Assembly (NCBI RefSeq): GCF_022397915.1
Contig: NZ_JAKEUO010000002.1
Span: 62,001 to 126,000 of the forward strand
Length of the DNA stretch: 64,000 nucleotides
From: Vibrio sp. Isolate34
Lineage (GTDB): Bacteria; Pseudomonadota; Gammaproteobacteria; Enterobacterales; Vibrionaceae
Direction of reading: 5' to 3'
This document shows, in pieces, positions 57,447 to 64,000 of the stretch. A program made the translations under genes and the position numbers. Below the pieces are notes generated by a model. It had not been told where the DNA came from. It saw only the letters and a program-made list of their open reading frames with translations, and did no database searches. Within the stretch, counting starts at the first letter, position 1; each line of letters opens with the position of its first letter.

Positions 57447-57478
57447 CAAAAAAGGCCACCTATAGTAGAGGTGACCTT
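57447..57478 (-). terminator. Terminator of ebgR
   Basis: An inverted repeat with aaagg/ccttt and cacct/aggtg separated by one mismatch is followed on the minus strand by six T residues. It separates ebgR from the ebgA promoter. Confidence 0.8.
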
Positions 57479-57502
57479 TCGTTATCTATTTGAAATATAA
57501 TG

Positions 57503-58744
<1,242 letters not shown>

Positions 58745-58760
58745 GTGTAAACGTTTACAC
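58745..58760. promoter_or_regulatory. GalR/GalS-type operator of the gal genes
   Basis: gtgtaaacgtttacac is a perfect 16-bp palindrome that fits the E. coli GalR/GalS operator pattern GTG-N-AA-N-CG-N-TT-N-CAC. It lies 120 bp before galE. Confidence 0.85.
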
Positions 58761-58762
58761 TT

Positions 58763-58778
58763 CGTGGTTCTGATCACA
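58763..58778 (+). promoter_or_regulatory. CRP-like site upstream of galE
   Basis: cgtggttctgatcaca has a perfect right half (tcaca) and three of five bases in the left half of TGTGA-N6-TCACA. It sits 2 bp from the GalR-type operator, as expected for a promoter under joint control. Confidence 0.5.
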
Positions 58779-58880
58779 GAATTATAGTCAGATTGACTGC
58801 TACTATTTCTGTAACAACGAACTAATACACAGAGTATCGGTTCAGATTTCATCATGAATGACAGTGAAGAGAGGTTGATT

Positions 58881-59891
58881 GTGAAAGTACTGGTAACGGG
58901 CGGAATGGGTTACATCGGAAGTCACACATGTATTCAAATGATGCAGGCAGGTATGGAGCCCATCATTGTAGACAACCTTTGCAACAGCAAAGAGCTAGTG
59001 CTGGAGCGAATCAATGCGCTAACCGGTCAAACGCCAACATTTTACCTTGGCGATATTCGTGATGAATCCTTCTTAGATGGTGTTTTTGCCAAGCATGACA
59101 TTCAAGCCGTCATTCATTTCGCTGGCCTAAAAGCGGTGGGCGAATCAGTCGCTAAGCCTCTTGAATACTACGATAACAACGTCAATGGTTCTCTGGTTCT
59201 AGCGCGCAGCATGAAGAAAGCTGGCGTGAAAAGCATCGTGTTCAGCTCTTCAGCAACCGTATACGGCGACCCTGAGATTGTGCCGATCACCGAAAGCTCA
59301 CCAACGGGCGATACTACGAACCCTTATGGTCGTAGTAAGTACATGGTCGAAGAGTGCTTGAGTGATTTGTTCAACGCTGAAAACGACTGGAGCGTCACTT
59401 TACTGCGCTACTTTAACCCTGTTGGCGCACACCCATCAGGCACCATGGGCGAAGACCCGCAAGGCATTCCAAACAACCTAATGCCGTTCATCGCACAGGT
59501 TGCCGTTGGTCGTAGAGAGAAGCTTTCTATCTTTGGAAACGATTACCCAACACCGGATGGAACAGGTGTTCGTGACTACATTCACGTAATGGATCTGGCT
59601 GATGGCCACGTAGCAGCATTAAAAGCCGTGGGCGAGAAAGCGGGTTTGCACATTTACAACCTAGGTACAGGTAAAGGCTCGAGTGTACTTGAGATGGTTG
59701 AAGCCTTTGCACAAGCATCGGGCAAGCCAGTTCCTTACGAATTATGTCCGCGCCGTGCTGGTGATATTGCCGAATGTTGGGCAAGCACTGAAAAGGCAGA
59801 ACGCGAACTGGGCTGGAAAGCGACACGCAGCGTGATGGAAATGACGGCGGATACGTGGAATTGGCAGTCGAACAACCCACAGGGTTACTAA
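58881..59891 (+). CDS. galE: UDP-glucose 4-epimerase GalE
   Basis: This 336-aa cytosolic short-chain-dehydrogenase-type enzyme interconverts UDP-galactose and UDP-glucose. The NAD-binding GGMGYIGSH is at the N-terminus. FSSSATVYG and the catalytic YGRSKYMVEE follow. I use the GTG at 58881, which gives MKVLVTGG as in other GalE proteins and has gagagg seven bases upstream; an ATG at 58854 would add nine unconserved residues. It is the first gene of galETKM. Confidence 0.95.
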   Translation: MKVLVTGGMGYIGSHTCIQMMQAGMEPIIVDNLCNSKELVLERINALTGQTPTFYLGDIRDESFLDGVFAKHDIQAVIHFAGLKAVGESVAKPLEYYDNNVNGSLVLARSMKKAGVKSIVFSSSATVYGDPEIVPITESSPTGDTTNPYGRSKYMVEECLSDLFNAENDWSVTLLRYFNPVGAHPSGTMGEDPQGIPNNLMPFIAQVAVGRREKLSIFGNDYPTPDGTGVRDYIHVMDLADGHVAALKAVGEKAGLHIYNLGTGKGSSVLEMVEAFAQASGKPVPYELCPRRAGDIAECWASTEKAERELGWKATRSVMEMTADTWNWQSNNPQGY

Positions 59892-59917
59892 TAAACTTTT
59901 AGGTTATTGAGAAAAGA

Positions 59918-60055
59918 GAGATTCCAGATATCTCGTACCTCGATTCTGGAATGACGGATAAGCATAAGGCTATGAAGCGGTTGCATTTGCACAAATAGCA
60001 CAACGAGATCACACGTCATTCTCTACAGCGAGGGACGAGCGTGATAGGGAATCTC
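59918..60055. repeat. Palindromic intergenic element, copy 1 (before galT)
   Basis: These 138 bp run from gagattccagatatctcg to cgtgatagggaatctc. The outer arms are imperfect inverted repeats (gagattcc/ggaatctc, tctcgtacctcg/cgagggacgag, ctggaatgacg/cgtcattctctac). The loop differs from copy 2. It is ORF-free and would form a long hairpin in the gal mRNA. Confidence 0.85.
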
Positions 60056-60119
60056 CTTGTAGAAAAATTATTCGTCTTGGTGAATTGACCAAGACACAAA
60101 AATTAAGAGCAATGTAAGT

Positions 60120-61172
60120 ATGTCAAAAGTTGAATTTAACCCAGTAGACCACCCGCATCGTCGTTATAACCCACTAACGGGTCAGTGGATCTTAGTATCA
60201 CCGCACCGTGCTAAACGCCCGTGGAGCGGTCAAGACGAGAAGCCATCGACTGAACAACTTCCTGAGTATGAGAAAGAGTGTTTCTTGTGCCCGACCAACA
60301 CACGTATCTCGGGTGACGAAAACCCAGATTACGACGGTACTTATGTGTTCAGTAATGATTTCGCGGCGTTGATGCCTGATTCGCCTGACGCTCCCGAGTC
60401 TGACAACCCTCTATTTAAGACTCAAGGTGTTCGTGGGTTGAGCCGCGTTATCTGTTTCTCTCCAGACCACAGCAAAACGCTGCCAGAGTTACCGGTGAAT
60501 AAAATCCGCGGCGTGATTGATACCTGGAACGAGCAGGTTGAAGAGCTAGGTAAAGATTACCTATGGGTTCAAGCGTTTGAAAACAAGGGCGAGACAATGG
60601 GCTGTTCTCAGCCTCACCCACACGGTCAAATTTGGGCGAACAGCTTTCTGCCAAACGAGATTGAACGTAAAGAAAAACTGCTAAAAGAATACTTCGAACA
60701 ACAAGGTTCAAACCTATTAGTGGATTACGTTGAAGCTGAAGTTAAAGACGGCTCACGCACTGTGGTTGAAACCGAACATTGGATTGCTGTAGTGCCTTAC
60801 TGGGCGGCATGGCCATTCGAAACCATGTTACTGCCAAAAACACACATTCGCCGAATGAGTGAGCTGACTGACGAACAACGTGATGACTTGGCACTTGCAA
60901 TTAAGAAGCTAACAAGCCGCTACGACAATTTGTTCCAGTGTTCATTCCCATACTCGATGGGCTGGCACTATGCGCCGTTCTTTGAAGAGGGCACAGACAT
61001 TGACCACTGGCAATTGCACGCGCTTTTCTACCCGCCGCTACTACGCAGCGCATCGGTTCGTAAGTTCATGGTGGGCTACGAAATGCTGGCGGAATCGCAG
61101 CGTGATTTGACCGCAGAACAAGCGGCGCAACGTCTTCGTGATTTGAGTGACGTTCACTACAAAGAGCAGTAA
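60120..61172 (+). CDS. galT: Galactose-1-phosphate uridylyltransferase GalT
   Basis: This 350-aa histidine-triad-superfamily enzyme transfers UMP between UDP-glucose and galactose 1-phosphate. The active-site HPH (166-168, nucleophile His166) sits in [12 protein letters not shown], and zinc-site cysteines in CFLC (54 and 57). WHYAPFF and [11 protein letters not shown] near the end are also typical. E. coli GalT is 348 aa. It is flanked on both sides by palindromic repeat elements and has only a weak ribosome site. Confidence 0.96.
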   Translation: MSKVEFNPVDHPHRRYNPLTGQWILVSPHRAKRPWSGQDEKPSTEQLPEYEKECFLCPTNTRISGDENPDYDGTYVFSNDFAALMPDSPDAPESDNPLFKTQGVRGLSRVICFSPDHSKTLPELPVNKIRGVIDTWNEQVEELGKDYLWVQAFENKGETMGCSQPHPHGQIWANSFLPNEIERKEKLLKEYFEQQGSNLLVDYVEAEVKDGSRTVVETEHWIAVVPYWAAWPFETMLLPKTHIRRMSELTDEQRDDLALAIKKLTSRYDNLFQCSFPYSMGWHYAPFFEEGTDIDHWQLHALFYPPLLRSASVRKFMVGYEMLAESQRDLTAEQAAQRLRDLSDVHYKEQ

Positions 61173-61196
61173 TACGCAGCTTCTTAGATAGTAAGC

Positions 61197-61304
61197 GAGA
61201 TTCCTGATATCTCGTCCCTCGATTCTGGAATGACGACAGCTGAGAAACTTAGCCGCTGATGTTGTCATTCCCTACAGTGAGGGACGAACGAGATAGGGAA
61301 TCTC
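61197..61304. repeat. Palindromic intergenic element, copy 2 (before galK)
   Basis: These 108 bp run from gagattcctgatatctcg to cgagatagggaatctc, with the same arms as copy 1 and a shorter loop. The arms contain the heptamer acgagat/atctcgt that is tandemly repeated at 16591-16702. Confidence 0.88.
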
Positions 61305-61373
61305 AAGAATTAAAGTGGTGCCATGAAGGGGCCACAACCAATTGAACAAAGAGTTTAAGCAGAGAGTTTACTT

Positions 61374-62534
61374 ATGTCTGATCTAATCCAAAACGTGAAA
61401 GCATCTTTTGAGCAAGTCCTTGGTTACCAAGCGACTCACATCGTTCAAGCGCCAGGTCGTGTGAACCTGATTGGTGAGCACACTGACTACAATGATGGTT
61501 TTGTTCTGCCGTGTGCCATTAACTACCAAACCGTTGTTGCGGCAGCAAAGCGCGACGACAACATGGTGCGTGTGGTGTCTGTTGACTACGATAATGCGGT
61601 AGACGAATTCGACATCACGCAAGAGATTACCTTCCAACAAGACAAAATGTGGGCGAACTACATTCGTGGCGTGGTGAAGTGTTTAATTGGTCGTGGTTAC
61701 CAGTTCAAAGGTGCGGATATTTCTGTATCAGGCAACGTACCTCAAGGTGCGGGTTTGAGTTCATCGGCGGCACTAGAAGTGGTGATTGGTCAGACATTCA
61801 AGGTGCTTTACAACTTAGAGATTACTCAAGCGGAAGTGGCGCTGAATGGTCAGCAAGCAGAGAACGAATTTGTGGGCTGTAACTGCGGCATCATGGATCA
61901 AATGATCTCGGCTGAAGGCCTAGCAAACCACGCGATGCTTTTGGATTGCCGTAGCCTAGAAACTCAAGCAGTTTCAATGCCAGAAGACATGGCGGTGGTG
62001 ATCATCAATTCAAACAAGAAACGTGGCTTAGTCGACAGTGAATACAACACACGCCGTGAGCAGTGTGAAGAAGCGGCTCGCTTGTTCGGTGTCCCAGCAC
62101 TACGTGATGTAACGATTGAGCAATTCAAAGCGAAAGAGTCTGAACTGGATGAGATGGTTGCTAAGCGCGCTCGCCACGTGATTACCGAAAATGACCGTAC
62201 AGTAGAAGCGGCTCAAGCTCTGCGTACTCATGACATGAAGCGCATGGGTGAGTTGATGGCAGAATCACATGCATCAATGCGTGATGATTTTGAAATCACA
62301 GTTAAAGAGATCGATACGCTAGTGGATATGGTTAAAGAAGTGATTGGCGATCAAGGCGGCGTGCGTATGACGGGCGGTGGCTTTGGTGGTTGTATCGTGG
62401 CATTGGTTCCGCCAGCTTTAGTTGATGAAATTAAAACAACCGTTGAGCAGAAATATCAAGCAGCGACGGGTCTAAAAGAATCTATTTATGTGTGCCAAGC
62501 GAAAGACGGCGCCGGCCTAATTGAAGTAATCTAA
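61374..62534 (+). CDS. galK: Galactokinase GalK
   Basis: This 386-aa cytosolic GHMP kinase phosphorylates galactose at C1. The galactokinase signature [16 protein letters not shown] is at residues 28-43. The ATP-binding loop [14 protein letters not shown] and the C-terminal [13 protein letters not shown] motif follow. Its length matches E. coli GalK (382 aa). It lies 70 bp after a palindromic element. Confidence 0.97.
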   Translation: MSDLIQNVKASFEQVLGYQATHIVQAPGRVNLIGEHTDYNDGFVLPCAINYQTVVAAAKRDDNMVRVVSVDYDNAVDEFDITQEITFQQDKMWANYIRGVVKCLIGRGYQFKGADISVSGNVPQGAGLSSSAALEVVIGQTFKVLYNLEITQAEVALNGQQAENEFVGCNCGIMDQMISAEGLANHAMLLDCRSLETQAVSMPEDMAVVIINSNKKRGLVDSEYNTRREQCEEAARLFGVPALRDVTIEQFKAKESELDEMVAKRARHVITENDRTVEAAQALRTHDMKRMGELMAESHASMRDDFEITVKEIDTLVDMVKEVIGDQGGVRMTGGGFGGCIVALVPPALVDEIKTTVEQKYQAATGLKESIYVCQAKDGAGLIEVI

Positions 62535-62567
62535 CTGCTTCGAGACTTAAGATAGCGCTTACCGAGT

Positions 62568-62597
62568 AAAAAGTTCATGGTAGGCCAAATACTAAAG
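62568..62597 (+). repeat. aggccaaatact element, copy 4
   Basis: taaaaagttcatggtaggcc begins this copy and is followed by aaatactaaag. It lies between galK and galM directly before a terminator-like hairpin. Confidence 0.75.
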
Positions 62598-62623
62598 CCT
62601 TTACCTCAACGTAGAGGCTTTTT
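62595..62623 (+). terminator. Terminator-like hairpin between galK and galM
   Basis: A 10-bp stem (aagcctttac/gtagaggctt, one GT pair) with a 6-nt loop is followed by three further T residues. galM starts 24 bp later, so it may be a partial terminator that sets galM level. Confidence 0.6.
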
Positions 62624-62646
62624 ACTGGCAGTAGAAGGAATTTAGA

Positions 62647-63726
62647 ATGACACAAGCGCAGAACCTGCATCAATCCATGACAGAAACTGCAGCCTATGAT
62701 GGCCAACCTGCTCAGCTTGTCACGTTGTCAAATGCACACGGCATGGAAGTGACATTCATGGATATTGGCGCAACGTGGTTGAGCTGTATCTTGCCAGTAA
62801 AAGGGAACAGACGAGAAGTGCTATTGGGTGTGAATTCAATGGATAACTTCGAGAAGCAAGCCAGTTATATGGGGGCGACAGTTGGTCGTTATGCTAACCG
62901 CATTGCCAATGGTCGTTTCAAGATTGACGGCAAGAATTACAAACTGGAAACCAACCAAGCGGGCAACACCTTACATGGTGGTCCGAATGGCTTTGATAAA
63001 CGTCGCTGGAATATTGCTGAGCAAACTGAAACATCGGTTGTGTTTAGCTTGGTATCAGCGGATGGCGACCAAGGTTTTCCGGGTAATTTGAACGTGTCGG
63101 TTCGTTATGAAATCACCGAAGATAATCGAGTCTCTATCAATTACACAGCCAACACCGATAAACCAACCGTAGTGAACCTGACCAATCACGCCTACTTCAA
63201 CCTGCTCGGTGCCGAAGCAGGGCATGATTGCTTGTCTCACATTGTGAGTATCAACGCGTCTCAGTTCTTACCAACCAACTCTGTCGGCATTCCATTAGGC
63301 AACTTGAAATCGGTGAAATCGACCAGCTTCGACTTCACTCAGCCTATGATGATCTCAGAGCGTTTATTAGGTGATGAACAACAGAAAGCCGCCAAGGGTT
63401 ACGATCACTCTTTCTTATTGGCTGACGGCTGTAAACGCACTCAATGTGCCGCGACCGTGACTTCGCCAGATGCGCTGGTCACCTTAAAAGTATTTTCGAC
63501 CAAACCTGCGATGCAGTTATACACCGGAAACTGGCTTGGTGGCACACCAAACCGAAGTGGTGGCAGCTATGAAGATTACGCAGGTTTGGCATTAGAAACC
63601 CAGTTCTTACCTGACTCTCCTAACCACCCAGAGTGGAAGCAGGACAGTTGTATTCTCCAGCCTGAACAAGAATACCACTACCGTACCTGCTACCAGTTTG
63701 AATTTTCGGGGGATTCTTCAAACTAG
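62647..63726 (+). CDS. galM: Aldose 1-epimerase (mutarotase) GalM
   Basis: This 359-aa enzyme interconverts the anomers of galactose so that GalK receives the alpha form released as beta by EbgA. Signatures visible are YMGATVGRYANRIANGRF, LHGGPNGFDKRRW, VNLTNHAYFNLLG (catalytic His region), KGYDHSFLL and GLALETQFLPDSPNHPEW (catalytic Glu region). E. coli GalM is 346 aa. An agaaggaa ribosome site precedes it. Confidence 0.96.
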   Translation: MTQAQNLHQSMTETAAYDGQPAQLVTLSNAHGMEVTFMDIGATWLSCILPVKGNRREVLLGVNSMDNFEKQASYMGATVGRYANRIANGRFKIDGKNYKLETNQAGNTLHGGPNGFDKRRWNIAEQTETSVVFSLVSADGDQGFPGNLNVSVRYEITEDNRVSINYTANTDKPTVVNLTNHAYFNLLGAEAGHDCLSHIVSINASQFLPTNSVGIPLGNLKSVKSTSFDFTQPMMISERLLGDEQQKAAKGYDHSFLLADGCKRTQCAATVTSPDALVTLKVFSTKPAMQLYTGNWLGGTPNRSGGSYEDYAGLALETQFLPDSPNHPEWKQDSCILQPEQEYHYRTCYQFEFSGDSSN

Positions 63727-63887
63727 TACACTCTAGCTCAAAGCGGTGATGCCAAGTTCTTTTGTTGATTTATGAATGGAGCGGTGTGATTTATTCCGCT
63801 GCTCTTAGGGGGATGAACAAAAGTGGCACTTAGCAATCTACGACCTAATAAGGGAGCGATTGTTGGGTACGAGAGTAAGGTAGGAAA

Positions 63888-63922
63888 GCCCTAACAGAAG
63901 CGATTCTGTTAGGGCTTTTTTT
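63888..63922. terminator. Terminator between galM and the convergent LacI-type gene
   Basis: A 12-bp stem gccctaacagaa/ttctgttagggc with a 4-nt loop is followed by seven T residues on the plus strand. Confidence 0.9.
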
Positions 63923-63950
63923 CGTTTGCTGTTTGGTCTGAGAACAGAAC

Positions 63951-64000
63951 TTAGAGTTTCTCTACCGAATTACGGCGCACCAAAGTTGGCGAGAACATCA
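63951..64000 (-). CDS. LacI-family regulator, C-terminal end only
   Basis: On the minus strand the window ends inside an ORF that finishes MFSPTLVRRNSVEKL. The pattern x-P-x-L-V-x-R-x-S-V is the usual C-terminus of LacI/GalR-family regulators. Only 15 complete codons are visible. By position, convergent with galETKM, it may be GalR and the reader of the operator at 58745; this cannot be confirmed from 50 bases. Confidence 0.65.
   Translation of the reverse strand, partial: MFSPTLVRRNSVEKL

Overview
The window is a stretch of a Vibrionaceae chromosome, most likely a Vibrio. Gene order from nupC through deoCABD, a Smp/YtjB protein, serB, a two-PilZ protein, radA, a second EF-G and an acyl-CoA ligase matches what I recall of Vibrio cholerae around VC2341-VC2353. 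NupC is very close to the V. cholerae nucleoside transporter. No rRNA, tRNA, CRISPR array or intact insertion sequence was seen.

Left part (1-18.9 kb), core genes: the 3' end of prfC, a 51-codon ORF coupled to a TatD-type hydrolase, then the nucleoside block. NupC imports nucleosides; DeoD and DeoA split them; DeoB moves the phosphate on the pentose; DeoC cleaves deoxyribose 5-phosphate. nupC has a perfect CRP site, deoC is preceded by a long hairpin-rich leader, and an intrinsic terminator lies between deoB and deoD. Then come ytjB/serB (divergent), plzC/radA (divergent), fusA2, a perfect 16-copy heptamer array, a VF530-type gene and an acyl-CoA ligase.

Middle part (18.9-36 kb), accessory: a complete Flp/Tad pilus locus (flp, a second Flp-like pilin lacking Glu5, tadV, an AAA ATPase, rcpC, rcpA, a small lipoprotein, tadG/E/F-like genes, tadZABCD) behind a divergent AraC-type regulator. 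It runs on into a GT-C membrane glycosyltransferase, a dolichyl-phosphate-mannose-synthase-like GT2 and a methyltransferase, which raises the possibility of a surface-glycan or pilus-glycosylation module. A chromate transporter and divergent LysR regulator follow.

Right part (38.4-64 kb), galactoside use: a LacI-type regulator with GH36 alpha-galactosidase and a YidK-like sodium/sugar symporter; a DUF1330 gene and a MATE exporter; then a cluster collinear with E. coli ebgR-ebgA-ebgC-ygjI-ygjJ-ygjK, with one extra ygjI paralogue and a lipoprotein form of YgjK; and the Leloir genes galE-galT-galK-galM behind a perfect GalR-type operator and a CRP-like site. Alpha- and beta-galactosides would be hydrolysed to galactose, which the Leloir genes pass to central metabolism. 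The 3' end of another LacI-family gene closes the window. Two repeat families sit between genes here: a roughly 30-nt element with core aggccaaatact (four copies) and a palindromic element (two copies flanking galT).

All identifications come from reading translations and recalling families; no search was run.
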